From IMG/VR virus record IMGVR_UViG_3300021440_000119, positions 1 through 24,342 of that record: 24,342 nt of DNA. One strand, written 5' to 3'. This stretch comes from a virus. The notes under the pieces are model-generated. The model was not told the origin of the DNA and searched no databases. It was given only the letters and a program-made list of their open reading frames with translations. The translations under genes were made by a program, and so were the position numbers. Below are positions 1 through 7,958 of the stretch, piece by piece (position 1 is the first letter of the stretch; every line of letters begins with the position of its first letter).

Positions 1-108
1 GGGCCGGGCCAGGCCGTGGCGATGCAAGGGCCGTACCAAGGGGGGGGGGTATGCACTTCTATACAGCGGACCGGCCACCCCCTCTATTCCGCACGGTACC
101 GAGCCCCT

Positions 109-203
109 ATTTTCGAACTTACTTGTTTTTCGGCCAAAAAGCCGAATCTCTGATCTCAAAATTTTCCGGGCCCGATTTTCGGCCTTAGCAGGATTTTCGG
201 CCC
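109..203. repeat. AT-rich patch with repeated TTTTC / TTTTCGGCC motifs upstream of the terminase genes
   Basis: Five copies of an [A/T]TTTTC motif start at 109, 126, 161, 175 and 193. Three of them extend to TTTTCGGCC (127-135, 176-184, 194-202). The patch stands out as AT-rich against GC-rich surroundings and lies immediately before the small terminase gene. Directly repeated motifs beside the small terminase gene are a common layout for pac or cos recognition sites, but a promoter or repressor site would look similar. The rest of 1-218 shows no gene; it holds a run of ten G at 40-49. Confidence 0.45.
129..146. other. Small inverted repeat in the leader
   Basis: TTCGGC (129-134) and GCCGAA (141-146) form a perfect 6-bp stem around a 6-nt loop (CAAAAA). 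No T-run follows, so it is not a convincing intrinsic terminator. One arm overlaps a TTTTCGGCC repeat, so it may be part of the same protein-binding site. Confidence 0.35.
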
Positions 204-218
204 ACTAGCCGGTACCCC

Positions 219-836
219 ATGACTGATACCCCTGACAACAATGTCACACCGCCCGCGTGGTGGAAGCCATCGCCCACGGACGACCGAGGATATCGACCGG
301 GGAAGAAAAAGAAGGCCGTCACGCCGGTCCGAATGGATCGGAAGGCTGTCGAATGGACCCCTGAAATCGGGGCGGAGATTGTTCGGGTCCTTCGGGCAGG
401 CAACTGCCGGGACACCGCGGCCGCATCCGCGGGGATTCTCAGTGACACCTATCGCCGATGGCTCTTGAAAGGGGCGAGAGGCGAAGAGCCCTTCGCCTCC
501 TGGCTGATCGATGTCAAGAAAGCCGAGGCCGATGCCGAGCAGGACCTCATCAATGGGATCCGAGAATCAGGCTACAGGCAGAAGCTGAAGACGGTCACCA
601 CGCTCGAGAAGAACGGCCACGTCGAGACCACCGTCGAAGAGCGCGAAGAGCCTGGCGACGCCCGCAACCTGATGTGGATGGCCGAGCGTCGAGGCGCCAA
701 GAATTGGTCCTTGGGGATCATCGAGCGCCGGTCCAAGGAAGAGGCCGAGGCCCGCCGCGCCAAGAAGGGCGAAGGCAAGCAAGAGGGGCTGCAGGTCACG
801 GTCAGTTTGGCACAGCCGAAGGCTTCCGATGGTTGA
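219..836 (+). CDS. Terminase small subunit (DNA-recognition subunit)
   Basis: Predicted 205 residues. Small terminases bind the packaging site on concatemeric phage DNA and hand it to the large subunit. Residues about 47-83 look like a helix-turn-helix DNA-binding segment of the sort found in these proteins (TPEIGAEIVRVLRAG, then AAASAGI and YRRWL). The C-terminal half is highly charged and rich in E, K and R, consistent with oligomerisation and contact with the large subunit. The gene lies directly before, and overlaps by 8 nt, a clear large terminase, which is the main support. The ATG at 219 has no obvious Shine-Dalgarno sequence; an internal ATG near 333 is an alternative but also lacks one. 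The N-terminal 40 residues are basic and probably disordered. Function is inferred from the fold-like segment plus position. Confidence 0.8.
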   Translation: MTDTPDNNVTPPAWWKPSPTDDRGYRPGKKKKAVTPVRMDRKAVEWTPEIGAEIVRVLRAGNCRDTAAASAGILSDTYRRWLLKGARGEEPFASWLIDVKKAEADAEQDLINGIRESGYRQKLKTVTTLEKNGHVETTVEEREEPGDARNLMWMAERRGAKNWSLGIIERRSKEEAEARRAKKGEGKQEGLQVTVSLAQPKASDG

Positions 837-2208
837 TTACTTTGCTGCCCATAGGGTGGGGGTGCGTATGCCCGAAATCCCGATCACATTCAGCGAGCCC
901 CAGATGTGGGCGTATCAGGCTCTTCACAGCAGGAGCTTTGAAGAGCCTGTCACGGTCTGTCTCCCATGGGGGCGCGGGTCGGGGAAGTCCTGGTTCGAGC
1001 GTAACTGCGGTATTTTCATGGCCGTGGCCGAGAACTACGGCAAGGTTCGGCGGCATCAGTACGGCACGCAGAAGGGCACCCGCATCATCGGGCTCTGCCC
1101 GACCCTGAAGCAGTTCCGGGATGTCCACGGCGCGTTGCTCGAGCTCGAGAATGCCACCACTTGGGCGGCCCTTGGGGGTCATCTCAACCGCACCACCCTC
1201 CGGATTACCTGGCCTGATGGCAGTTGGTTTCAGCCAATGCCCGCGGCGGTCTCTTCTTCGAAGGCCGCCTTGGGAATGCGGTGTGACTGGCTGTTCATGG
1301 ATGAGTGCGACGACATCGACCCCGAGGTCTATGATCGGGTTTGTAAGCCTTGGTTCACCGAGCCTTGGTCGTACAAGCGAGTCCTCGCCGGCGGAACGCC
1401 GCGCCGAGGGCGCAGCGGACTTCTCTACAGGCTTCACCGCCTCGGCCTCAGCAAGGATCCCCTCGATGCACGCTATTTTTCACGACTTTGCACGTATTTG
1501 GAGTCACCCGGCCTGGTTGATCCTGTCGAAGCTGAAGATGCCCGCCGTACCATGGCACCTTCTATTTTCGCCAGAGAATGGCTTTGCGATTTCGACTCTG
1601 CTGAGGGTCTAGTTTACCCCTTCGACGAGCAGTTCCACGTCAAACCGCCTCCGGACATCCGATGCCTCACCCACCTCGGGCTTGGAATCGACCACGGGTG
1701 GCAAGATCCTGGCGTATTTTTGCTCTGTGGCATCCAAGGCAACGGCCAGGATTCCGTCATGTGGGTCCTCGACGAGCACTACCAGTCGCAGAGACCGAAC
1801 AGTGAGTGGGACCGCATCGCCCGGGAGCAATACCCCGGCCTCGACGCCTTCCCGGACCCGTCCCGCCCCGACCGAATCTTCGATCTGCGCAAGGCCGGGC
1901 TTCGGCCGCAGCAAGTCGACAACTCCATCGAGCCTGGGATCGCCCGTGTTGCCAATCTCATGGCAAAACACGGGCTTGAAGACGGCTCTACACGGGCCCG
2001 ACTGTTTGTCGCGCCGAATTGTGTGAACACAATTCGCGAACTTGGAACGTACAAACGAAAATCCGACCCACTTTCACCGGGGAGATTCTTGGAAGAGGTT
2101 GTTGACCGCGACAATCATGCAATGGACGCCTTGCGTTACTACGCTGTCGGGCGCTTCGGCGCACTTTCAAGCCTCGGCAACCATCGTAGCGAAGTCGCAG
2201 GTAGATAA
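829..2208 (+). CDS. Terminase large subunit (packaging ATPase/nuclease)
   Basis: Predicted 459 residues. This is the motor that translocates DNA into the prohead and cuts it. A Walker A motif GRGSGKS is at residues 48-54 and a Walker B motif LFMDE at 155-159, giving the N-terminal ATPase. The C-terminal RNase H-like nuclease is marked by GIDHGW (Asp288) and by DRDNHAMDALRYY (426-438), the acidic end motif typical of the family. Length fits a compact large terminase. The ATG at 829 overlaps the small subunit gene by 8 nt and has GAAGG upstream. A second ATG at 868 follows a purine-rich GGGTGGGGG at about 854-862 and would remove 13 residues; either start is possible. The next gene starts on the stop codon (TAATG). 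Confidence 0.95.
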   Translation: MVDYFAAHRVGVRMPEIPITFSEPQMWAYQALHSRSFEEPVTVCLPWGRGSGKSWFERNCGIFMAVAENYGKVRRHQYGTQKGTRIIGLCPTLKQFRDVHGALLELENATTWAALGGHLNRTTLRITWPDGSWFQPMPAAVSSSKAALGMRCDWLFMDECDDIDPEVYDRVCKPWFTEPWSYKRVLAGGTPRRGRSGLLYRLHRLGLSKDPLDARYFSRLCTYLESPGLVDPVEAEDARRTMAPSIFAREWLCDFDSAEGLVYPFDEQFHVKPPPDIRCLTHLGLGIDHGWQDPGVFLLCGIQGNGQDSVMWVLDEHYQSQRPNSEWDRIAREQYPGLDAFPDPSRPDRIFDLRKAGLRPQQVDNSIEPGIARVANLMAKHGLEDGSTRARLFVAPNCVNTIRELGTYKRKSDPLSPGRFLEEVVDRDNHAMDALRYYAVGRFGALSSLGNHRSEVAGR

Positions 2209-3944
2209 TGGCAATCCAGACAGTCAAGGGCTACGATCAAGCGCAGCGGATTTTCGAGGCCAACCTCACGCCCCGTGCTCGCAACATCATGGAGTACGAG
2301 GCCGAGGTCGACGGCACGCGCTTCGACAACCGCCCTGACTGGTTCAAATCGGACGAGCCGATCTTCGATCGCAAGCCTTGCGTGATCTATCGGGCGGTTC
2401 GGTGCTCGATTGACTCCAAGATTGACATGCTCCTGGGAGAAGGACGCTTTCCACGCATCACCGCATCGCCGGAAGAGGATGATGACGACAGCGCCGAGAA
2501 TGCCGACGCCGATGACGACGGCCTCAATGAGAAGGACTCGGATTGCGTTGACGACTTCATCGCAAGCCTCATCCGCGAGGCCCGGCTGAAGCAACTCTAC
2601 CGAGAGATGTACCGCAGTGATCAGAACTGCGGTACGTCCGTGGCCCTCTTGGGGGCCCGGAAGGGGCGCCTGTTCGCCGAGACTCTGCCCGCGAAGTACT
2701 GCACTTGCACCCGCGACGCCGATGGCGAACTCGAGAGCGTCGTCGTGGAATACCCCTACCTTGAAACTATTCGTTTCAAGGGTGAATGGCGCGCGCGCTG
2801 CATGCTGTACCGTCGGGAAATCAACAAGACTGCCGACGTTACGTACAAGCCAGCCGAGGCCAACATTGAGGGTGAGCCCCCGGCGTGGGCCCCACAGACC
2901 ACCATCACGCACAGCCTCGGCTTCGTGCCAGTTGTCTGGCACAAGTACCTGGCCCCCATGATGCATGTGGCGACCGAGGACGGGTTCCCGATCCACCACA
3001 CCATCCTGCCGGAGCTCGAGGCCATGCACTATGCCCTCAGCCAACGGCACCACGGCGCACTGAATTCGCTGCCGCAGATTTATGAAATTGGGGTGGAGGC
3101 GGGGTACAACCCCACTGCCCCCGCCAGCAGCATTCATGACCGAATCAATGTGACGCCGACGACCCAGGGATCGCCGACGGCGGGGAAGTACTACCAGGCA
3201 GTCCGTTCCACCGGGCGTGTTGGGGGCCGCAAAAAGGGCCCTAACCAGATTTGGCAGTACGAGAACCCGGACACCAAGGTCGATTCCATCAACACCCCGG
3301 GGGAGGCGCTGTCCGCCCTGGACAACCATATCAAGGACCTGCGGGCCAAGATTTGCGAAGTCCTAGCATGGGCCCCGCTTGACCCCGAGGCCATCAAGTT
3401 CGCCGCGACTGTTTCAGGCCGCGCGTTGGAGGTCCTCCGGGAGCGTGAGCTCAACCGGGTGTCCTACGACCGGGAGACATTCGGCGAAGACGTCATGCTG
3501 GGGGTCATCCGCATGCTGATGCGGATCGCTGCTCGGTACAAGGGGGCGCTGCGTACGCCGAAGTTGAAGGCTTGTGCGGGCATTCTTGCCCGGTTCTACG
3601 GTGAGGATGGCAGCTGGGTTGATCCCCTACTTCGGTTGAAGTGGCCTTCGTACTTCTTGCCGTCGGCCGAGGACAAGACTCAGATCGTCACTCATACGAC
3701 CTTGGCCCTTGATAAAGGCGTCATCACGCGACGCACCGCCGTTGAAGCGGTATCCTGGATCTTCGGCATCAACGACGTCAAGGAGTACTTGGTCGGCCTT
3801 GAAGAAGAAGTTGAGAAGCGGCGCGCGCAAGAATTGGAAGCCGATGTTGATTTGGCCAAGGCCACAAGCAAGTTCGAATATGGCGGCGGTGACAGGCCCC
3901 CGCCGAAGAAGCCCAAGAGCCCGAAACGAGTCACCGGCAGTTGA
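2208..3944 (+). CDS. Portal protein
   Basis: Predicted 578 residues. The portal forms the dodecameric ring at one capsid vertex through which DNA passes. Identification rests on position directly after the large terminase, length in the usual portal range, and a segment around ALDNHIKDLRAKI followed by a Pro-rich loop and GRALEVL, which resembles the stem/crown region of known portals where the DNA-binding helix lies. A very acidic insertion covers residues about 89-117 (EEDDDD and further D/E), and the last 20 residues are K/P-rich; both are probably surface-exposed. The start codon overlaps the terminase stop by one base (TAATG at 2206-2210), with AGGT about 5 nt upstream. No frameshift or truncation is seen. 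Confidence 0.9.
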   Translation: MAIQTVKGYDQAQRIFEANLTPRARNIMEYEAEVDGTRFDNRPDWFKSDEPIFDRKPCVIYRAVRCSIDSKIDMLLGEGRFPRITASPEEDDDDSAENADADDDGLNEKDSDCVDDFIASLIREARLKQLYREMYRSDQNCGTSVALLGARKGRLFAETLPAKYCTCTRDADGELESVVVEYPYLETIRFKGEWRARCMLYRREINKTADVTYKPAEANIEGEPPAWAPQTTITHSLGFVPVVWHKYLAPMMHVATEDGFPIHHTILPELEAMHYALSQRHHGALNSLPQIYEIGVEAGYNPTAPASSIHDRINVTPTTQGSPTAGKYYQAVRSTGRVGGRKKGPNQIWQYENPDTKVDSINTPGEALSALDNHIKDLRAKICEVLAWAPLDPEAIKFAATVSGRALEVLRERELNRVSYDRETFGEDVMLGVIRMLMRIAARYKGALRTPKLKACAGILARFYGEDGSWVDPLLRLKWPSYFLPSAEDKTQIVTHTTLALDKGVITRRTAVEAVSWIFGINDVKEYLVGLEEEVEKRRAQELEADVDLAKATSKFEYGGGDRPPPKKPKSPKRVTGS

Positions 3945-3975
3945 GGTCCCCTCTTTCCGCCGAAGGTAGGATCCT

Positions 3976-4188
3976 ATGAATTGTCCAGAATGTCAGCGCC
4001 CGATGGGCGCCGACGAGTACCAAGTGTCTGCCAACAAGGGGCACAGTCACGTTTTCGATCAAGGCAAACTTGTCGACTTCATAGACGACGGCACCCGACA
4101 GATGGCAATCAACTTTCGCTGCACGATTTGTGGGGCGAAGGGTAGTATTTCATCTTTTTGGACTGCACCAGTGCCGAGGTCGATATGA
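3976..4188 (+). CDS. Small zinc-ribbon protein 1 (70 aa)
   Basis: Predicted 70 residues with two CxxC knuckles, Cys3/Cys6 (CPEC) and Cys49/Cys52 (CTIC), about 43 residues apart. This is the pattern of a single treble-clef or ribbon zinc site. His23 and His25 lie between them. A good Shine-Dalgarno sequence (AGGA at 3968-3971) precedes the ATG. It is the first of three consecutive tiny Cys-rich genes and its stop overlaps the next start (ATGA at 4185-4188). No specific function is recognised. Possible roles are a small head-associated protein or a nucleic-acid-binding regulator; placement in the head operon favours something made late. Confidence 0.75.
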   Translation: MNCPECQRPMGADEYQVSANKGHSHVFDQGKLVDFIDDGTRQMAINFRCTICGAKGSISSFWTAPVPRSI

Positions 4189-4343
4189 AGCGGTGTCTAC
4201 TTTGTGACCGTACTTTTGAGGGGGCAGGGTGCCCTTTTTGCGGCGAGTGCACCTTCATCGAGGTCGAAGGGGTCTTGGAGCAGGGCCCTGCGCCAGTGTC
4301 TGTTCCTGAGCCAGCCCCAGAACCCCGCAAGAGGCGTAAGTGA
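4185..4343 (+). CDS. Small Cys-rich zinc-binding protein 2 (52 aa)
   Basis: Predicted 52 residues. Five cysteines sit in the first 22 residues (Cys4, Cys7, Cys16, Cys19, Cys22), consistent with one compact zinc knuckle. A Pro/Glu-rich tail ending in a basic RKRRK follows. I place the start at the ATG at 4185 because it overlaps the previous stop as ATGA and has GAGG about 7 nt upstream. An in-frame TTG at 4158 would add 9 residues without an obvious ribosome site. The end overlaps the next gene as GTGA. Function is unknown; the basic tail would suit nucleic-acid contact. Confidence 0.65.
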   Translation: MKRCLLCDRTFEGAGCPFCGECTFIEVEGVLEQGPAPVSVPEPAPEPRKRRK

Positions 4344-4708
4344 AATGCCCCGCATGCGGCGGCATTCAACTACAGACTGAATTTCAGACGCAGGGCTTGG
4401 TGCACGTCTGCAAGGCGTGTGACACGAAGTTCTCTGCCGCGGCGGTTCAGGCTTCCAACGAAGTTGCGTTGCCCGAGCCCCCGCCCCTGCCGGTCAGACT
4501 TCCGCCGAAGTTCGATGCGCCGGCGCCCCCACCGCGGGCCAAAAGCCTAGACGTGGTGAAGGAAGCTCGAGCGCAATTGAAGGTGATGAACGCCGAGATT
4601 GCCCGACTTCAGAAGCTCATCGAGAAGAGGGACGAGCTGAAGCGTCTGCTTGACGCTGCGAGTAACAAACCGAAGAGACCAGCCAAGGCTGTTTCTTCGA
4701 AAGCATAG
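4340..4708 (+). CDS. Zinc-ribbon plus coiled-coil protein 3 (122 aa)
   Basis: Predicted 122 residues. An N-terminal zinc ribbon has Cys3/Cys6 (CPAC) and Cys24/Cys27 (CKAC). A Pro-rich linker follows at about 44-66, then a long amphipathic helix, very likely a coiled coil, at about 70-107, and a basic tail. The start is GTG at 4340, overlapping the preceding stop (GTGA) with AGAGG about 5 nt upstream. The architecture suggests a protein that oligomerises through the helix while the ribbon contacts a partner. No family is recognised. It closes a translationally coupled trio of Cys-rich genes between portal and shell genes. Confidence 0.75.
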   Translation: MKCPACGGIQLQTEFQTQGLVHVCKACDTKFSAAAVQASNEVALPEPPPLPVRLPPKFDAPAPPPRAKSLDVVKEARAQLKVMNAEIARLQKLIEKRDELKRLLDAASNKPKRPAKAVSSKA

Positions 4709-4714
4709 AGGAAA

Positions 4715-5098
4715 ATGGCAACAATCGAAGGAACTATCGTCGGGGTCTCGGAGCTTGCTCGCGGGTACACCGGTATCGCTGGCAATGCATTCAACGTGGC
4801 TCTGGTCCATGTGAACTTCCCAGCGTACGTGGCATCCGCGGACAGCTACAACATCGCGGGCGTCGGCGCCGCGATCACGGCCTCGTCCAAGCGCGGCAAG
4901 ACCACGACTATCAAGCAGGCGATGAACGCCGGTCCTGGGAAGAACTCGGCTGGGACCGCGGTCTATGCCGGCGCGCCAACCGTGTCGACGGACGCGCTTA
5001 CGGGGAATCTCACCGCAGTGGACTTGTCCACGGAGATTGACGTCCCGCTGGGCACGACCATTCCCGTCAAGTTGCTTGTTGCTTACACCGAGGCCTAA
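4715..5098 (+). CDS. Hypothetical structural protein, candidate head decoration protein (127 aa)
   Basis: Predicted 127 residues, rich in Ala, Thr, Val and Gly, with no Cys and a predominantly beta-like composition. It opens with MATIEGTIVGVSELARG and ends in IPVKLLVAYTEA. The ATG at 4715 has GAGG about 4 nt upstream. Small beta-rich proteins next to scaffold and capsid genes are often capsid decoration or minor head proteins, so that is the most likely role by context only. The 69-bp gap that follows contains no gene and ends in the ribosome site of the scaffold-like gene. Confidence 0.6.
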   Translation: MATIEGTIVGVSELARGYTGIAGNAFNVALVHVNFPAYVASADSYNIAGVGAAITASSKRGKTTTIKQAMNAGPGKNSAGTAVYAGAPTVSTDALTGNLTAVDLSTEIDVPLGTTIPVKLLVAYTEA

Positions 5099-5167
5099 GT
5101 CGCGAACGCTTCTTAGTACTGCTTCCCCACGGGTCGCCGCCGGTAACGGGCGTTAGGAGAAGATAGT

Positions 5168-5794
5168 ATGACTGTTGAAACTGATACCGCAACCTCTGAG
5201 ACAACCCCCACCCCTGCCGCCGCGGCGCCCACCAAACCGGTGGTTGCTGCATCGGACCTGCCGCCTGAGGCGCTTTCCAAGCGGCTCGAGCAGGCCAAGC
5301 ACGCTGCGCAGACGGAGTTGCTCAAGACTTTGGGTATCACCGACGTCGAAGAGGCGAAAGCCGCCCTGGCTGCGCACGTAGCGCAGAAGGAAGCGGCAAA
5401 GACGACTGAACAGAAACTTGCGGCGCTGGAGCTGCAAGCGAAGACAGCCGCAGAAGCACTTGACACCGCGGTGAAGCAGGCCGTGGGCCGCATCACACCG
5501 GAGCAAAAGGCAGCGGTGGACGCCATTGCGGGAGACGACAAGGCCTTGTGGGTGAAGACCTACGCCGCCATGTCCCCCACGTGGACGACTCCTGCCTCGG
5601 TGGCAACTTCGGCACCCGCGGCACCTGCTGCGCCGGTAGTTCCGGCCACCTCGGCCCCTGCTGCGCCAGCGCCTTCGCCAACGGGCGCTACGTCGCCACC
5701 GAATCACAAGGCGCGGTACGCGCATCTACAGACTGAGAATCCGTTCGCTGCTGCGGCTTACCTCCAAAAGCACGGATCGGACTGTTTCAAATAA
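5168..5794 (+). CDS. Scaffold-like protein
   Basis: Predicted 208 residues. The N-terminal 30 residues are Thr/Pro/Ala-rich and probably disordered. Residues about 35-125 are strongly helical and charged (heptad-like runs such as KRLEQAKHAAQTELLKTL). An Ala/Pro-rich linker at about 140-172 leads to a short conserved-looking C-terminus ending HGSDCFK. This profile, immediately before the major capsid gene, is typical of capsid assembly scaffolds, which line the prohead and leave or are degraded before packaging. A strong Shine-Dalgarno sequence AGGAGA at 5155-5160, 7 nt from the ATG, suggests high expression, as expected for a scaffold. No Ser/His/Asp protease motif was identified. Confidence 0.65.
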   Translation: MTVETDTATSETTPTPAAAAPTKPVVAASDLPPEALSKRLEQAKHAAQTELLKTLGITDVEEAKAALAAHVAQKEAAKTTEQKLAALELQAKTAAEALDTAVKQAVGRITPEQKAAVDAIAGDDKALWVKTYAAMSPTWTTPASVATSAPAAPAAPVVPATSAPAAPAPSPTGATSPPNHKARYAHLQTENPFAAAAYLQKHGSDCFK

Positions 5795-5811
5795 AGGCGC
5801 CTTGGGCGTCT
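5795..5811 (+). other. Short hairpin upstream of the capsid gene
   Basis: AGGCGCC (5795-5801) can pair with GGCGTCT (5805-5811) around a 3-nt loop, with one G-T wobble. No T-run follows. It may act as a weak mRNA structure between the scaffold and capsid genes, or may be chance. Confidence 0.2.
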
Positions 5812-5830
5812 GTGAAGGAATCAAGAAAGC

Positions 5831-6919
5831 ATGACTGATCGCAATCAGATGCCCCAGGAGTTCTTCGATCGAACTTCTAGCCAGCTTCTCATCAAGCCGG
5901 AACCCCAATACCTGTATGCGGAGATGATGCTGAAGGCGCTGTCCGCAGATCTCCCGATTCCGGATGAGATGGGGCATCCCGGGCGGGTGCTGAGTGGAGT
6001 CGGCGCGGACTACAGCAACGACGGCGGAAACTACATGATCGAGCCCGACGGCATCAGCGAGAAGGTTTTCGCTGGTGAGGTCGACTTCGTGGGCGAGCCA
6101 GGTCACACGGTGCGGTTCAACCGCCCTGTGTTCAGGGATACGACCTACACGATCGCGAGTCGTACCGTTGCGCAGGGCAAGACCATCTCCACGACTCCGA
6201 TCAAGGTCGGGTCCGAGCAGACGTCGCTCACCCTACAACGCTTTGCAGGCCCCTACGATGCGGACGCCAGCGACATCGGCCCTCTCGGTCTGGACAATCT
6301 GGACACCCAGGTGGGGATCCACAAGGCCAGCAAGATTGCCGGCATGCACCTGTCTCGAGACTTTCACAAGTTCTTGGACGGTGTAGGCACGACCTTGCTT
6401 GACCAAGGCGCGGCGCTGTACCCCGACGGGCTCACTGCGGATAACGACTTCACGTCGCCCCGGCCGTTGGATTATGCGTTCATGTCCAAGGTCGAGCGCA
6501 TCATGGACGACGCAAACCTTCCAGTACTCCCGGATGGCAAGCGGCTGTTCGTGCTGCCCCCGGCCGGCGCCGAGGCGATGAAGTTGGATCGGCAGTACAC
6601 CCTGCTCAGCATGGTGCACCCGAAGCTCAACGCGCTTTTCCCGACGACATACCTCACCAGCGTTGGCAAGTTCCATGTCTTCCAGAGCACCACGCTCTCG
6701 AAGCCCGCGAATACAAGCTCGATTCCGGTCTACCGTGGGCACGCAATTGCCCCTGGTGCGCTCGGCGTCGGTATGGGCAAAAAGCCGACCGTTGCGTTCT
6801 CGAACGACGATAACTACGGCATCACCGCGAAGGTCATCTGGATGGCGTTCATGGCGTTCGGGCTGTTCGACAGCTCGTTCATCTACACTCCCCGGTTCAC
6901 CTCGATCAGCGGCGCGTAA
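5831..6919 (+). CDS. Major capsid protein
   Basis: Predicted 362 residues. This should be the HK97-fold shell protein. Evidence is the length, the place directly after a scaffold-like gene, and sequence character: an N-terminal helical arm, an extended beta segment with alternating hydrophobics (VDFVGEPGHTVRFNRP, then TTYTIASRTV), a long spine-like helix (LDTQVGIHKASKIAGMHL), and a C-terminal domain with IPVYRGHAIAPGALGVGMG, typical of coat proteins. GAAGGA lies 11 nt upstream of the ATG, and AAGAAAG is closer. No N-terminal propeptide cleavage signal is obvious. The exact coat family cannot be settled without structure prediction. Confidence 0.85.
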   Translation: MTDRNQMPQEFFDRTSSQLLIKPEPQYLYAEMMLKALSADLPIPDEMGHPGRVLSGVGADYSNDGGNYMIEPDGISEKVFAGEVDFVGEPGHTVRFNRPVFRDTTYTIASRTVAQGKTISTTPIKVGSEQTSLTLQRFAGPYDADASDIGPLGLDNLDTQVGIHKASKIAGMHLSRDFHKFLDGVGTTLLDQGAALYPDGLTADNDFTSPRPLDYAFMSKVERIMDDANLPVLPDGKRLFVLPPAGAEAMKLDRQYTLLSMVHPKLNALFPTTYLTSVGKFHVFQSTTLSKPANTSSIPVYRGHAIAPGALGVGMGKKPTVAFSNDDNYGITAKVIWMAFMAFGLFDSSFIYTPRFTSISGA

Positions 6920-6927
6920 GGACCACC

Positions 6928-7362
6928 ATGGGACGAGCTATCTACGGTTCTGATTTGAAGCAAGGGGTCGTGGGCACTGCCTTCGATACCAACTTCCCCT
7001 CGGGTGCGGCGCCTCAGGTTCTGAGTGGTGCCAAGATTGACATGTCTCGGGTTGAGCCGGGCACGTTGTCCGCGCATGTGAAGACCACGGCGCAGACGAC
7101 CTCCTTGACAGTTGTGGGCAACTGGCAGGTGAGTATGAACGACACCGACTACTACGATGTCGCGCCCGTAAATGGCGCCGCGCTGGTGGCCCTTGCGACG
7201 GGTACGGCAGGCGCCGATACCGCAGTCAACAAGGTCATCCCTGCCCCTGACGCCGTGTATGCGTGGAAGTTTGCGCGCATGCAACTGGTCACCGGGGTTG
7301 GTTCGGCCACGACCGGCGACTTGGGCGGCTGCAAGTACTACTACCGTGAGAACCCCTTCTGA
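6928..7362 (+). CDS. Hypothetical virion protein, head-associated (144 aa)
   Basis: Predicted 144 residues, beta-rich and Gly/Ala/Thr-rich, with a Tyr-rich C-terminus (GGCKYYYRENPF). Residues about 55-75 (TTSLTVVGNWQVSMND) and 103-118 (IPAPDAVYAWKFARMQ) look like strands of a small sandwich domain. Strong ribosome site TAAGGA (6917-6922) overlapping the capsid stop. Its stop overlaps the next start as TGATG. Placement directly after the capsid gene suggests a decoration, vertex or connector-region protein; no family was recognised. Confidence 0.6.
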   Translation: MGRAIYGSDLKQGVVGTAFDTNFPSGAAPQVLSGAKIDMSRVEPGTLSAHVKTTAQTTSLTVVGNWQVSMNDTDYYDVAPVNGAALVALATGTAGADTAVNKVIPAPDAVYAWKFARMQLVTGVGSATTGDLGGCKYYYRENPF

Positions 7363-7958
7363 TGCTGACAACGGGAGAACTTGACCGCATCCGAGCAGAA
7401 CTCGGGTACAACGTCCTGGACGTCGGGGCCGAGCCTTACATTGGCGTGCAGGCCATTTTCTCCCAGGTTATCCAGCCCTACCTTCGGGAAGGGCTGGAAA
7501 CCTCGTCGAGCACGGAGGTGGCCGAGAATGCGTCCGGCACCCTCGTGGGGCTCACCCTGGCGAGCGCCACGGGGCTGAGTGTGCGCACCAAGCTTGTCGT
7601 GGACGTTGACGACTTCTTGGAGGTCGCGACTATTCGCGCCCTGGCTGGGAATGTGGCGACCGTCCTGCTCAAGAAGGCCCATGCTGGTACTTACCCGGTC
7701 ACCGTCGACGCGGGGCTGCAGATTGTCCGCGAATGCCTTGCGGCGCTTTTCCGCATCGAGCAGTTGATCGCCGAACTTGAGGGCGAAGGCGCCCTCAAGA
7801 AGGTTGACGAGATTGAGTTCTATGACGTCAAGGGACGGTCCAGGCTAGGGTTGCTCGTCGAGCAGCAACGGCACTGGCGGCAACGCTTGGCGTCCCACCT
7901 TGGCATTCCTCAGCATCGGACATCTGGGGTCGCCGGGGGCAGTGTTTCTCTTTGCTAA
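7362..7958 (+). CDS. Putative head-tail adaptor protein (198 aa)
   Basis: Predicted 198 residues. Helical ends flank a central beta region: an N-terminal helix (GELDRIRAELGYNVL), strands at about 65-115 (TKLVVDVDDFLEVATIRAL, then VATVLLKKAHAGTYPVTV), and C-terminal helices (CLAALFRIEQLIAELEGEG). The start overlaps the previous stop by one base (TGATG at 7360-7364). Proteins of this size right after the capsid genes commonly form the ring beneath the portal, so an adaptor role is suggested by order only. A 24-bp gap separates it from the next gene. Confidence 0.5.
   Translation: MLTTGELDRIRAELGYNVLDVGAEPYIGVQAIFSQVIQPYLREGLETSSSTEVAENASGTLVGLTLASATGLSVRTKLVVDVDDFLEVATIRALAGNVATVLLKKAHAGTYPVTVDAGLQIVRECLAALFRIEQLIAELEGEGALKKVDEIEFYDVKGRSRLGLLVEQQRHWRQRLASHLGIPQHRTSGVAGGSVSLC

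Noticed and set aside
50-70. Possible -10 promoter element (CTATAC) near 59
   Set aside because: No matching -35 element at usual spacing; too weak to call.
458-1108. + strand Arg-rich frame overlapping both terminase genes
   Set aside because: Out of frame with two well-supported genes, extremely Arg-rich, no recognisable features.
2139-3329. Long - strand open frame (396 codons) opposite the portal gene
   Set aside because: It lies antisense to a clear portal gene, has no ribosome site, and its composition is that of a complementary-strand shadow in GC-rich DNA.
4158-4184. TTG start extending the second zinc protein by 9 residues
   Set aside because: The ATG at 4185 has GAGG at suitable spacing and an ATGA overlap with the upstream stop.
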